Of a DNA stretch of 49,535 nucleotides, positions 1 through 8,761 are shown in pieces (the stretch's first letter is position 1; each line of letters opens with the position of its first letter). The translations under genes were made by a program, and so were the position numbers. The notes under the pieces are model-generated. The model did no database searches and had not been told where the DNA came from. It worked only from the letters and a program-made list of their open reading frames with translations. Origin of the DNA: Alphaproteobacteria bacterium (lineage in GTDB: Bacteria > Pseudomonadota > Alphaproteobacteria > Rs-D84); assembly GCA_017436325.1 (NCBI GenBank), contig JAFSDI010000039.1, positions 1 through 49,535 on the forward strand. The letters run 5' to 3'.

Positions 1-49
1 GAAAACAAAACCAACCACACCCATCACCCACACCCCGAATTTTTAGTTC

Positions 50-141
50 TTGTCATCCTGTGGCTTGACCACAGGACCCAGGTAATGCCGATAATAAGGA
101 ATACATAACCTAGGTTCCATGGTCAAGCCATGGAATGACAA
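50..141. repeat. Palindromic repeat element with two 33-nt inverted arms
   Basis: Arms at 50-82 and 109-141 are near-perfect reverse complements. Both carry the core TGGCTTGACCA, and the outer ends read TTGTCAT and ATGACAA. The 26-nt centre is not symmetric. This layout (GTCAT-C-GTGGCTTG-CCACGG-type palindromes) is known as a dispersed intergenic repeat in Rickettsiales-like alphaproteobacteria. The pairing is seen directly; the family assignment is from memory. It lies just downstream of the reverse-strand gene ending at 212, so a transcript of it could fold into a long hairpin. Confidence 0.7.
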
Positions 142-211
142 AGGCTGAAAATTTATTTTGAAATTTATCGGGGCTTGAAAAAATACAACGATGTTGTTTT
201 TCCGTGTTGTT

Positions 212-490
212 TTATCTTCTGTGTTGTTTTTTATTAAGTTTATTTATAATATCGTTATGTTTTTCACGAAATGCTGTGCCAACCGCCATAAGGACAGCGC
301 TGCAAAGATATAATAATATTGCTGATTTTATATTATCTTTGAAATGTCCAGTAAACGCCAGCCACATCAAAAATCCAAGATTGCCAATACCAACACTGTT
401 AAATAAAAAACTTGTTTGTTTGGCGCGTTTGGCTTGCTTTAAATAATTATTTTTACTTCGATCAGGATCACTTGTATTATTTGATGACAT
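212..490 (-). CDS. Small two-TM membrane protein, unknown function
   Basis: A 92-residue protein with a polar, Lys-rich N-terminus, two hydrophobic segments (about residues 28-47 and 54-72) and a basic C-terminal tail, so probably a small inner-membrane protein with both ends in the cytoplasm. The start is supported by AGGA a few bases upstream (AGGAATAAAATG on the reverse strand). A forward frame overlaps it (204-446) but lacks a ribosome site and has less natural composition. It is divergent from the LrgA/LrgB pair. No family recognised. Confidence 0.7.
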   Translation of the reverse strand: MSSNNTSDPDRSKNNYLKQAKRAKQTSFLFNSVGIGNLGFLMWLAFTGHFKDNIKSAILLYLCSAVLMAVGTAFREKHNDIINKLNKKQHRR

Positions 491-638
491 TTTATTCCTG
501 TTTTTCTTTTAGTTAAGCATATATTTTTCTGATTTGCAATAGGAACAATATAGTACACTAATTTGATAATGTATAAATTGTCTTTGACATACAGTGGCAA
601 ACTTTGCAATACTCTAAGACAGAGTATGTGGAGAAGAG

Positions 639-1007
639 ATGAAATACCTGAGTCAATTTTCAATTATTATGATTTTTGTGTTGCTGGGGGAATTTGTCGC
701 AGCCATTTTACCACTGCCAATCGCAGGAAGTATTTATGGGCTGATTTTGTTATTCTTGGCACTGTGCATGGGAATTGTAAAACTTCGCTGGATTGATGAT
801 GTTGCAACATGGTTGCTTAGTATTATGGCACTGTTCTTTATAGGGCCGGCGGTCGCGATTGTTGATATTTGGCCACAAATTGCAGATATATGGTGGAAAA
901 TAGTGATACTGTTGATTCTGGTTTATGTCATATCAATGATTATGACCGCGGTTACTTCTGAGTTCTTTTTACGCAATAAATCACAAACACAGGATAAAAA
1001 GAAATGA
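639..1007 (+). CDS. lrgA: CidA/LrgA family holin-like protein
   Basis: A 122-residue membrane protein with four hydrophobic segments and the LrgA-type stretch LPIAGSIYGLILLFLAL near residues 26-42. The family is described as holin-like and involved in murein hydrolase control or small-metabolite (pyruvate) transport. GGAGAAGAG precedes the ATG. Its stop overlaps the start of the next gene by four bases (ATGA), the usual lrgA-lrgB coupling. A possible promoter with TTGACA at 584-589 lies upstream, but its -10 is weak. Family call is confident; physiological role is not. Confidence 0.88.
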   Translation: MKYLSQFSIIMIFVLLGEFVAAILPLPIAGSIYGLILLFLALCMGIVKLRWIDDVATWLLSIMALFFIGPAVAIVDIWPQIADIWWKIVILLILVYVISMIMTAVTSEFFLRNKSQTQDKKK

Positions 1008-1699
1008 TGCAATATTTTACTGCAACACCTTTTTTCGGAACAACTATTACTTTGCTGGTTTTTGTTTTCGCAACCATATTGAATAAAAAATGGTCAAATG
1101 TGCTGACAACACCTTTGTTGGTTTCAACAATGATTATCGTTGCAATTCTGGTGTTGTTGGAAATTCCTTATGCTGAATACAACAAAGGTGCACAATATAT
1201 AACCTATTTCCTGACACCTGTAACTGTGTGCTTTGCGGTGCCAATGTATAAAAATTTAGATGTGTTAAAAAAATATGCCGCACCAATTATTCTGGCAATT
1301 CTGGTCGGGTCTGTGGCATCTGTTATGTCTGTGATAATTATTAGTACTATGTTGGGACTTAGCGAGATTATAATAAAATCACTGGCCGCAATATCTACAA
1401 CAACTGCAATCGCAATCGGTATAACACAAGAACTGGGTGGAAATACCGGACTGACAACATCGGCAGTTATTATAACAGGGATACTGGGGGCGTCTGTTAG
1501 TGATGTTTTCTGCAGAAAAATGGGCTGGCGAACACCAGTGTCATGCGGTATCGCAATCGGAACATCAGCACATTCAGCAGGTACTATTAAAGCAATGGAA
1601 ATGGGAAAATTAACCGGCGCAATGAGTAGTTTGGCAATCGTAATATCAGGCGTTATAACAGCCTTTATCGCACCAGTTATCGTAAATGCATTCTTTTAA
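1004..1699 (+). CDS. lrgB: LrgB/CidB family membrane protein
   Basis: A 231-residue polytopic membrane protein, the usual length for LrgB. The C-terminal part contains the family signature with GIAIGTSAHSAGT near residues 182-194 and a Gly-rich TM stretch around GGNTGLTTSAVIITGILGA. It partners LrgA in a complex thought to export small organic acids or modulate autolysis. It is translationally coupled to lrgA by an ATGA overlap and ends just before a separate promoter for the next gene. Confidence 0.9.
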   Translation: MMQYFTATPFFGTTITLLVFVFATILNKKWSNVLTTPLLVSTMIIVAILVLLEIPYAEYNKGAQYITYFLTPVTVCFAVPMYKNLDVLKKYAAPIILAILVGSVASVMSVIIISTMLGLSEIIIKSLAAISTTTAIAIGITQELGGNTGLTTSAVIITGILGASVSDVFCRKMGWRTPVSCGIAIGTSAHSAGTIKAMEMGKLTGAMSSLAIVISGVITAFIAPVIVNAFF

Positions 1700-1701
1700 T
1701 G

Positions 1702-1728
1702 TTGACAACCTTGTTTTTTGTGTTATCT
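1702..1728 (+). promoter_or_regulatory. Putative promoter for the HExxH gene
   Basis: TTGACA at 1702-1707 and TTATCT at 1723-1728, spacing 15 (16 to TATCTT). It starts inside the gap after lrgB and overlaps the first ATG of the downstream frame, which argues that translation begins at the later TTG. Confidence 0.5.
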
Positions 1729-1750
1729 TTCGCAAGAAAACGAGGTTCTT

Positions 1751-2539
1751 TTGACTATTGAATATAAAAATATTATCATTAACAAGAATAATATCGCGGA
1801 TTATCAAAATCTTGACTATTTGACAAGCGGTGAATATGCACCAAAATGGAATACTTTGGGTGAAATTGCGCCAGATGGAGATAAGGTCATATTGTATAAA
1901 TATGATATTGCCAGTGAATTAAATTTACCCCCATATCATAAATTATATGAGCTTGTAAAATCTTCAAATGAAGAAATGCCTTATTCTTTGAAACACGAAG
2001 CTCATCATGCACATAATGCAGGTACAGGTTTTTCTTTTAATCAAATCAAGTGTATTTGCTATACATATATCGCAACATATATTTTAGACGAAATTTCCGC
2101 ACGTATGGCTGCAAATCTGTATCGTGTGCCAATGTCAAATGAACAGTACGATGGTTTGAATATAAAAGAGCGCGCATTGTTGTCTGCAATAAAATCATTT
2201 TCTGATAAACAATTATGCTTTGAATACTGCAATCTGGCAGCAAATACATATATGTACTGTATCGTTGCAATGTTAAATAATGGTCAAATTAATATTGCCC
2301 GTAATATCTTGATGAACCAAATACCACTGCATGCAGATTATAATAAACATCGACAATTCTATACGGATGATTTCTATAAAACTGTAAATCAGTACTTTGT
2401 GATTGATAATATTGATGTAAAAACATCTATAGGTCACAATGCAAAGGCAGAATTTGCGAAAATATGGCAGACAATTACCCCAATTATATTTGCTATGTCG
2501 CAACAATGTCTGATGTATTTAAGACAGAATTGCTTATAG
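1751..2539 (+). CDS. Putative zinc metalloprotein with HExxH motif
   Basis: I place the start at TTG 1751 because CGAGG sits five bases upstream and the upstream in-frame ATG (1718) overlaps the promoter -10; this gives 262 residues. Residues 82-86 read HEAHH, a match to the zincin HExxH motif, followed 28 residues later by DEISA, whose Glu (about 114) is a plausible third zinc ligand. The helix before and after is hydrophobic enough for an active-site helix. No signal peptide is visible, so it is probably cytoplasmic or injected. No named family recognised; activity is inference from the motif. Its last six bases overlap the end of the convergent gene. Confidence 0.6.
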   Translation: MTIEYKNIIINKNNIADYQNLDYLTSGEYAPKWNTLGEIAPDGDKVILYKYDIASELNLPPYHKLYELVKSSNEEMPYSLKHEAHHAHNAGTGFSFNQIKCICYTYIATYILDEISARMAANLYRVPMSNEQYDGLNIKERALLSAIKSFSDKQLCFEYCNLAANTYMYCIVAMLNNGQINIARNILMNQIPLHADYNKHRQFYTDDFYKTVNQYFVIDNIDVKTSIGHNAKAEFAKIWQTITPIIFAMSQQCLMYLRQNCL

Positions 2540-3955
2540 TCGTTCCGATACATCACGATGCCTGACCACTGATGATTCAGGCATCATTTTTTGCACCTGA
2601 TGTTTGGCATATTTACAAACCGTTTTTAGTAATTCACGTCCATTTCGCTGTAATTGCACAAATTCTGCGCTTAGTTGCGCATCGTTTTTACCATCAAGGA
2701 TTAATTCTGCTGTTGGTGGCAATGGTGTAAATTCAGAATCCGCAACTAACGAATTTTTTATACCAGAAATAACAATGTTTCGTGCAAATGTTGCCAATAA
2801 CTGACCATCTGCAGTAAATTTATCCGAAATAAAATGCGAATTATTGTGTTCATCCCAGCCTATTGTCTTGTCGCCGATGTTTCCAACAAGTCCAAATCGT
2901 TGCTTAGCATAAAAAACATCCCCGTTTCGACCACCTAAAAAACCAGCCTTTAAGTCCCATTTATCTTTTGTGTTCCCTGTATTTATATTCGACAATTCGC
3001 ATTCACGATTTTCTGTGATATATCGCGTCATCCAATTGCAGGGACGTTCAACACGGCTATCATATGCGGACATAAAACTAATAAATCTGGACTTTGATAC
3101 CCCCAGCGGACATATCGGTGCCAATGCAACAACAAGTAATTGTGATTGTATTTGCGATATTTCATCAGGCGTATATCCAAGTGATGTCATCTTGTGCTGT
3201 AATCTATCAGACAACATTAACGCAACATATGCACCCTGACAATGTGCCAATATGTTTATTTTTCTGAGACGAGATTGCGCAACAGATAGCGGCAATTTGT
3301 TCCCGTGTAAGTCCGAAATTCTGGGCAATAAAAGAATATTAAATATTTCATCTATGTATTTTGGTTCAAAATGTTTTGAATACGAAAATGTGTTCTGTTT
3401 TATATGGTTAATAACAATATTTAAATCATCTGAGGACAACCCCATATCAACAGAATATTTTTTAAAGCCTTTTTGTAATTCTGATGATATCTTTGAAACA
3501 TCGCCATCAGCAATAAACTGCAATTTCTTTATGCCATCTACACCAAATTTCTTTATCTGTGGAATTATTCGTTGTCTGACAATTTGATTTATATTAGTTG
3601 CGCTTACATATTTTGGCACAAAATATAGTCCATTGTCTGTTTCGGTGGTTTTAAATATATTTTTATTATATTTTTCAAATTGTATGTATTTTTGCGCACT
3701 TTCCCTAATCTTATCATTCATTATGTCACGATCGTAAATCAATGCATAATTGGGAATATCCGCAGTATCCTTGAGAATTTCACGCGCAACTATCCCAGCC
3801 AAGCGTGCAGAAACACTGTCTAGTATAGCGCCAGAGCCACCAAGAAAAACTATACACGCCTGATCGCCGGGGATTTCATTTACAAGATGTGATGATGTAA
3901 CATCTGCATCTTTATCCAATTGATTGTTGTGTAATATAAATTTAGTTTTTGTCAT
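2534..3955 (-). CDS. Large protein of unknown family with GGSG and HCQG motifs (alpha/beta-hydrolase-like)
   Basis: A 473-residue soluble protein. Residues about 34-42 form a hydrophobic strand ending in GGSG; residues 236-243 read LAHCQGAY, which looks like a nucleophile elbow with Cys in the nucleophile position; residues 279-289 read APICPLGVSKS. A later EH (in the segment GWDEHNNSHF) could supply the catalytic His. All of these features recur in the protein at 13521-14996, so the two are paralogues. The start has AAAGG about 11 bases upstream. Function unknown; a cysteine hydrolase or acyltransferase is inference only. Confidence 0.65.
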   Translation of the reverse strand: MTKTKFILHNNQLDKDADVTSSHLVNEIPGDQACIVFLGGSGAILDSVSARLAGIVAREILKDTADIPNYALIYDRDIMNDKIRESAQKYIQFEKYNKNIFKTTETDNGLYFVPKYVSATNINQIVRQRIIPQIKKFGVDGIKKLQFIADGDVSKISSELQKGFKKYSVDMGLSSDDLNIVINHIKQNTFSYSKHFEPKYIDEIFNILLLPRISDLHGNKLPLSVAQSRLRKINILAHCQGAYVALMLSDRLQHKMTSLGYTPDEISQIQSQLLVVALAPICPLGVSKSRFISFMSAYDSRVERPCNWMTRYITENRECELSNINTGNTKDKWDLKAGFLGGRNGDVFYAKQRFGLVGNIGDKTIGWDEHNNSHFISDKFTADGQLLATFARNIVISGIKNSLVADSEFTPLPPTAELILDGKNDAQLSAEFVQLQRNGRELLKTVCKYAKHQVQKMMPESSVVRHRDVSERL

Positions 3956-4001
3956 TGTATATATGCCTTTGTCGCCATTATATCACAGATATTATGAAAA
4001 G

Positions 4002-4026
4002 AAAACTGCCGTTTTTCGGCAGTTTT
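4002..4026. terminator. Bidirectional intrinsic terminator
   Basis: Ten-base arms (AAAACTGCCG and its complement) at 4002-4011 and 4017-4026 with a five-base loop and T-rich flanks on both strands. It ends the reverse-strand gene at 4032-4424 and lies upstream of the gene starting at 3955. Confidence 0.8.
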
Positions 4027-4031
4027 TCTTG

Positions 4032-4424
4032 TTATCTGGACACAATTCTTGACGAACGAATTTCCTTGCTGTCAATCATATGTTTACAACCCTTGTACAG
4101 ATTTTCTGCATAGGTTAATGAAAATGGTTGCTCGACATATTTGCCGCTTTTTTTAACCTTATAAGCACCGGCATAAATATCCTTGCCTTGTTCATTTGTA
4201 TACTTTTTCACATAAAATGCTGGTAATTTAATCGCAACTCCATCTTGTTGCGCTTGATTAAACTGAAGTATTTCAGCACCCTTTTTATGTGATATGGAAA
4301 TCTCGTAATTTAAGTCCCCCAGCCCTGTTCTAATTGCACGAAACACTGTATTAGAAACCTTGCTTAAATCTATGAACAAGAGAGTTGTATAAATATCATA
4401 TAATTCTTCTTTGCTATTAAACAT
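4032..4424 (-). CDS. Hypothetical protein, 130 aa
   Basis: A soluble basic protein without signal peptide or TM segment. The start has AAAGGAATAAAA directly before the ATG and the gene is followed by a good terminator. It begins 25 bases downstream of the rph stop on the same strand, so it may be co-transcribed with RNase PH. No motif recognised. Confidence 0.65.
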   Translation of the reverse strand: MFNSKEELYDIYTTLLFIDLSKVSNTVFRAIRTGLGDLNYEISISHKKGAEILQFNQAQQDGVAIKLPAFYVKKYTNEQGKDIYAGAYKVKKSGKYVEQPFSLTYAENLYKGCKHMIDSKEIRSSRIVSR

Positions 4425-4449
4425 TTTTATTCCTTTATATTGTATATAA

Positions 4450-5166
4450 CTATTCCAAAACTTGGTTTTGCAAATCTATCAATTTCTTGCACGCAACAGA
4501 TGCCATCTGCATCATTTCTGACATTTGTTCCGATGTAAATGGATGTGATTCACCTGTTGCCTGAATCTCAACAAAACGGCCGTCTTCGGACATAACAAAA
4601 TTTGCATCAAGTTCTGCTTCGCAATCTTCTGCAAAGTCCAAATCCAAAATTAATTCATTTTGCCATAAACCAACAGACACCGCAGCAATGTTTGCAATTA
4701 TTGGATTTTCGGTAATATGACCGTTATCCATTAACCAACGTGTCGCCATTGCCAACGCAACAAAGCCCCCAGTAACACTGGCGCAACGCGTACCACCATC
4801 GCCCTGAATTACATCACAATCTATTGTAATCGTATGTTTCCCAAGCGCTTCTAAATCAATCACACTGCGTAATGACCGACCAATCAATCGTGAAATTTCA
4901 ACAGCACGATTATCTTTTTGCATCGCTTCGTGATTTCTGCGCGTACTATTTGCACGTGGCAACATACAATATTCCGCAGAAACCCAACCGCCTGTCTTTT
5001 TTTGCATACGCTTCCACGTAGGTTGTGAAAACTCTACGGTTGCGGTACACAAAACCTGTGTTCCACCGAACTTTATTAAACACGAACCTTCGGCCCATTT
5101 GTTAACCGCGGTTTCCATCGATACAGGACGCATCTGATCAGGCTTTCTAAGTGATGGTCGCAACAT
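4450..5166 (-). CDS. rph: Ribonuclease PH
   Basis: Phosphorolytic 3'-5' exoribonuclease that trims tRNA 3' ends using phosphate. The frame is open further upstream, but the start at 5166 gives the standard length of 238 residues beginning MLRPSLRKPDQMRPV and has AAAGGAACA before it; the 39 extra upstream residues are not RNase PH. The phosphate-binding and catalytic region is seen as GDGGTRCASVTGG near residues 120-132, and RNHEAMQKDNRAVEISRLIGRSLR is the conserved RPDGR-region equivalent. The last three-quarters match the family along the whole length. Confidence 0.95.
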   Translation of the reverse strand: MLRPSLRKPDQMRPVSMETAVNKWAEGSCLIKFGGTQVLCTATVEFSQPTWKRMQKKTGGWVSAEYCMLPRANSTRRNHEAMQKDNRAVEISRLIGRSLRSVIDLEALGKHTITIDCDVIQGDGGTRCASVTGGFVALAMATRWLMDNGHITENPIIANIAAVSVGLWQNELILDLDFAEDCEAELDANFVMSEDGRFVEIQATGESHPFTSEQMSEMMQMASVACKKLIDLQNQVLE

Positions 5167-5292
5167 TTTTTGTTCCTTTGTTTTAACACAAACAGACCTT
5201 ATAATAAACCAAGATAAAAAAATTGCAATTTTTTTTAGGTTTGCTTTTTTTCTTAATGTTGTTATTCTATTAGTCTTGAACAAAGGATTTTT

Positions 5293-6309
5293 ATGTCAGC
5301 GTATACAAAAAGACTGGTAAAAAAAATAATTAGCTATTCAGGGATATTCTTTTTCTTGTTGGCTGCAGGTATGCTGTGGTGGCAATTACGCGAATATAGC
5401 CTGAATGATATTGCACACGCAATATTGGATATACCTTTTATAAATTTAATGATGGCATCATTGGCGTGTTTTGCAGGATATTTGGTTTTATCTTTGTATG
5501 ATTGTTTGGCGTTAAGGTATGTTGGGGGACACGTTTCATGGTGGAAATGGATGCTGGCAGGAATGCTGGGGTTCGCAATCAGTAATAACGCAGGACACGC
5601 AGTAGTTAGCGGTGGCGCAATTAGATACAGACTTTATACGCGATGGCGAATACGTGCCGGAGATATCGTTAAAATGTTAACATTTTCTGGATTTACTTAT
5701 TTTCTTGGCGCATCTGCAATCGTTGTCATAGGTTATTTTCTTATTCCACATTCCTTGTTTGATAATTCTGTGGGGCTTAGTGTTGGACTAAATGCAATGT
5801 TTGCATTCTGTCTGGCATCGTTGCTGGCGTATTTTATAACAACTATTATTTTCGATAGCAAAAGCATTAAAATAGGCAAGCTGCGCTTTCAAGTCCCAAC
5901 TACAAGAACCGCTGTTACACAAACTGTACTTGGAATCGGCGACAGTGTACTGGCAGGATTAGTGCTGTATTTCTGTATGATTCCATTTGTCGATATACCT
6001 TTTACTACATTTATCGGACTGTTCGTCATCGCACAATCAACCGGTGTTTTTAGCCAGGTTCCAGGTGGAATCGGTGTGTTTGAGAGTATATTTCTGGTCG
6101 CCCTGCCCGATTCAATTGATAAGGCAAATATATTTGGCGCATTGCTGGCATATCGTATAATCTATTATGTTCTGCCACTGATTGGGTCTGGAACGTTATT
6201 CCTGATTTATGAACGCTGGTTGCGATCACGTATGAAACGATGGCTGAATGAAGCAAAAGAAAAAATTCCAGCGAAAATCAAACAAATAAAATCTTTGGGA
6301 AAAAAATAA
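5293..6309 (+). CDS. MprF-type flippase-domain (lysylphosphatidylglycerol synthase TM region) protein
   Basis: A 338-residue polytopic membrane protein with about eight hydrophobic segments and the family stretch ISNNAGHAVVSGGAIRYRLY near residues 96-115. This corresponds to the N-terminal flippase half of alphaproteobacterial MprF, or to stand-alone UPF0104 proteins; the aminoacyl-transferase half is absent. The basic C-terminus is cytoplasmic. AAAGGATTTTT precedes the ATG. It is divergent from rph with a 126-base gap. Whether it flips aminoacylated lipid or another lipid cannot be told. Confidence 0.8.
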   Translation: MSAYTKRLVKKIISYSGIFFFLLAAGMLWWQLREYSLNDIAHAILDIPFINLMMASLACFAGYLVLSLYDCLALRYVGGHVSWWKWMLAGMLGFAISNNAGHAVVSGGAIRYRLYTRWRIRAGDIVKMLTFSGFTYFLGASAIVVIGYFLIPHSLFDNSVGLSVGLNAMFAFCLASLLAYFITTIIFDSKSIKIGKLRFQVPTTRTAVTQTVLGIGDSVLAGLVLYFCMIPFVDIPFTTFIGLFVIAQSTGVFSQVPGGIGVFESIFLVALPDSIDKANIFGALLAYRIIYYVLPLIGSGTLFLIYERWLRSRMKRWLNEAKEKIPAKIKQIKSLGKK

Positions 6310-6321
6310 AAAATAAATACC

Positions 6322-6351
6322 TTGAAAACCCATATATTTGCGTGTTAAAAT
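6322..6351 (+). promoter_or_regulatory. Putative promoter for the RNase E/G gene
   Basis: TTGAAA at 6322-6327 with TAAAAT at 6346-6351 (spacing 18). It implies a 5' leader of roughly 165 nt before the ATG at 6524. The leader holds a GC-rich stretch near 6455-6480 that can form a small CCCC/GGGG hairpin. A long leader would fit the RNase E autoregulation known from enterobacteria, but that is inference. Confidence 0.5.
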
Positions 6352-6523
6352 AGCCTTTGGTGTAATGAGCATAAGGTATAGTAAGTGTTTATGTTATCAC
6401 TGTTTTCAACAATTCGAATGATGCTGATGATTAACGTGGCATATTCCCTTGGCATGGGCTGGGACGCCCCACGGGGACGGATTGTATATATGACCAACAC
6501 CAATAAAACAAAAGGATTATTAA

Positions 6524-8317
6524 ATGTCAAAAAAAATATATGTGGATGCAGTCCACCCAGAGGAAACACGTGTTGTCGTTGTTGATACAGCAACAAATCG
6601 TGTGTCTGATTTTGATGTTGAAACCACAACAAAACCACAAATCAAAGGAAATATCTATCTGGCCAAAGTTATACGTGTTGAACCATCTTTGCAGGCAGCA
6701 TTTGTTGACTATGGTGCAGGTAAGAATGGTTTCTTGCCGTTTTCAGAAATTCATCCAGACTATTATCAAGTGACACCAGAACAGAAAAAAAAGCTGTTAG
6801 AATTGGCGCACGCAAATATCGTAGATGATGATGATGACCCAAATGACGAAGAAGATGAGGTCGCAGAATACGATGATCACAGCGCAGGTGAAGATAATAG
6901 CGAATTTCTAAAACGTGCACGTGAATTCAAAATCCAAGACGTTATTAAACCAAAACAAATATTACTTATCCAAGGTGTAAAAGAAGAACGCGGTCAAAAA
7001 GGCGCGTCAATGACAACATACTTATCATTGGCAGGTCGGTTTGCTGTGTTGATGCCTAATTCACGCAAGCGCAATAGTTATGGTATATCAAAAAAGATTT
7101 CAGACAAGGCAGAACGTGCCAGATTACGCGAAATATTGCACGGACTTAAAATTCCAAAGGGAATGACTGTTGTCCTGCGTACAGCGGCAATGGGCGCACA
7201 AGCATCTGAAATTGCAGCAGACTATGACTATCTGGTCAATCTGTGGAATGATATCAGAAAAACAACACTGGAATCAGTCGCACCAGTTACAATACACACC
7301 GAAGATTCGCTGCTAAGGCGCGTTGTTCGTGATTTCCTTAGCGATAAAGAAGATGTTCTTGTTATCCAAGGCGAAGAAACTTATGAAACCGCAAAACAGC
7401 ACTTTCAGCAAATGTATGGTCGGGTGCCACGTAAACAGTTGGTGCATTATAAAGACGTTGCTGTACCTTTGATGGTCAAGGCCGGCGTTGAAAAACAACT
7501 GGAAGGTTTACACGGCCCGTATGTAACACTGCCATCAGGCGGTTCATTGGTGATTAACCAAACCGAAGCAATGGTTACAATTGATGTGAATTCTTCACGT
7601 GCAATCAAGGAAAAAGATATTGAACAGACCGCACTTAATACTAATCTGGAGGCAGCTGAAGAAATCGCACTGCAGTTACGGTTGCGTGACCTGGCCGGTA
7701 TTGTCGCAATCGACTTTATTGATATGGAAGACGAAAAGAACAACCGTAAATTAGAACTAAAAATGCGCGAGGTTATGAAGCGCGACCGTGCCAGAACACA
7801 AGTTGCAAAAATTAACAACTTTGGCGTTTTGATGCTGTCACGTCAAAGACTACGCAGCAGTTTTATGGAATCTTCATATGTTGCCTGCCCGCACTGTTTG
7901 GGCGCAGGTGTTGTTCCATCTATCCAGACCGCTGCAGTAATTATGTTCCGCCATCTGCAGGAAAAACTGTTGGCCAAGGCCGCACAAAAAATTATTATGA
8001 CCGTGCCAACAGATGTTGCAATTTACTTGTTAAACCATAAGCGCGCAGAACTGGCCGCAATGGAAGAAAAATTTGAAACTGAAATAGTTATAGTTGGCGA
8101 CGATAGTATGATGAATATTGACCAATATTCAATTCAGCGCGTTGCACCAGAACAAGTAAAAACAGATGATATATTGGGCGCTTATGTACCGTCAACAGAT
8201 GCAAAAAGAAAAAATGCACAACATATTGATGCAAAAAAAACAACTGTTAATACACAACGCCGCAAACGTAAAAAACAACAAAAAAAGAAATCCTTTTGGA
8301 AAAAGTTGTTACACTAG
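6524..8317 (+). CDS. rne: Ribonuclease E/G
   Basis: Endoribonuclease for mRNA decay and rRNA/tRNA processing. An S1-like RNA-binding region spans about residues 36-160 and is interrupted by an acidic insertion (many Asp/Glu near residues 102-125). The catalytic Mg-binding aspartates are seen in TIDVNSS (about 350) and AIDFIDM (about 395). The zinc-link motif CPHCLGAG is near residue 453. The C-terminus is a short Lys-rich tail ending in KKKSFWKKLLH. At 597 residues it is longer than RNase G but lacks the long scaffold of most alphaproteobacterial RNase E. AAAGGATTATTAA precedes the ATG. Confidence 0.93.
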   Translation: MSKKIYVDAVHPEETRVVVVDTATNRVSDFDVETTTKPQIKGNIYLAKVIRVEPSLQAAFVDYGAGKNGFLPFSEIHPDYYQVTPEQKKKLLELAHANIVDDDDDPNDEEDEVAEYDDHSAGEDNSEFLKRAREFKIQDVIKPKQILLIQGVKEERGQKGASMTTYLSLAGRFAVLMPNSRKRNSYGISKKISDKAERARLREILHGLKIPKGMTVVLRTAAMGAQASEIAADYDYLVNLWNDIRKTTLESVAPVTIHTEDSLLRRVVRDFLSDKEDVLVIQGEETYETAKQHFQQMYGRVPRKQLVHYKDVAVPLMVKAGVEKQLEGLHGPYVTLPSGGSLVINQTEAMVTIDVNSSRAIKEKDIEQTALNTNLEAAEEIALQLRLRDLAGIVAIDFIDMEDEKNNRKLELKMREVMKRDRARTQVAKINNFGVLMLSRQRLRSSFMESSYVACPHCLGAGVVPSIQTAAVIMFRHLQEKLLAKAAQKIIMTVPTDVAIYLLNHKRAELAAMEEKFETEIVIVGDDSMMNIDQYSIQRVAPEQVKTDDILGAYVPSTDAKRKNAQHIDAKKTTVNTQRRKRKKQQKKKSFWKKLLH

Positions 8318-8320
8318 TCT

Positions 8321-8344
8321 ACCACCCGTCAGGGTGGTTTTTTA
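8321..8344 (+). terminator. Intrinsic terminator after rne
   Basis: ACCACCC and GGGTGGT arms around a GTCA loop, followed by a run of T. It sits four bases after the rne stop. Confidence 0.9.
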
Positions 8345-8464
8345 TAGCAGGTCATAAAAAAAATCTTGAATCATAAAAAACTAATATTTAATTAATAAAA
8401 GCATTGAAATATTGTCTTGATATATGTTAATCTGTTTATGGTTAGAATTTTAAAGAGATAGCCT

Positions 8465-8722
8465 ATGTCTTGTTCGCAAAAAAACTATGTTAACACATCT
8501 GTATGTGATGGATGTGAAAAAAAATGTAGTCTGGGGTATATTGAATACTATGGTTCGTTTTATCCATGTTTTTCCAGAAATAAAACATTCACAAGAACAA
8601 CAGAATATATCGATAATCAGGCGGTTAAACATAATCTTAAATCAGGTTTTTCTACGTGGGAAATGGCGGCAAAAAAAGCTTTTGAAATAGCCCAAACATG
8701 TGGCAAATATAAAACACGCTAA
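8465..8722 (+). CDS. Small Cys-rich hypothetical protein, 85 aa
   Basis: Soluble protein with CDGCEKKC near residues 14-21 and further cysteines (3, 35, 79), which could bind a metal. AAAGAGATAG precedes the ATG, and TTGAAA-17-TTAATC at 8404-8432 could be its promoter. It stands alone between the rne terminator and the merR gene on the other strand. No family recognised. Confidence 0.55.
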   Translation: MSCSQKNYVNTSVCDGCEKKCSLGYIEYYGSFYPCFSRNKTFTRTTEYIDNQAVKHNLKSGFSTWEMAAKKAFEIAQTCGKYKTR

Positions 8723-8761
8723 AAAAAGTATGCAGTGTTTCTTAATCAATAATGATATGCG

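Noticed and set aside
204..446. Forward-strand 80-aa membrane-like ORF
   Set aside because: Antisense of the better supported reverse-strand gene; no ribosome site.
4450..5283. 277-aa form of RNase PH
   Set aside because: The extra 39 residues are not part of the family and the internal ATG has a clear ribosome site.
6385..6585. Short ORF before rne
   Set aside because: Overlaps the rne leader and start in another frame; no ribosome site; composition not protein-like.
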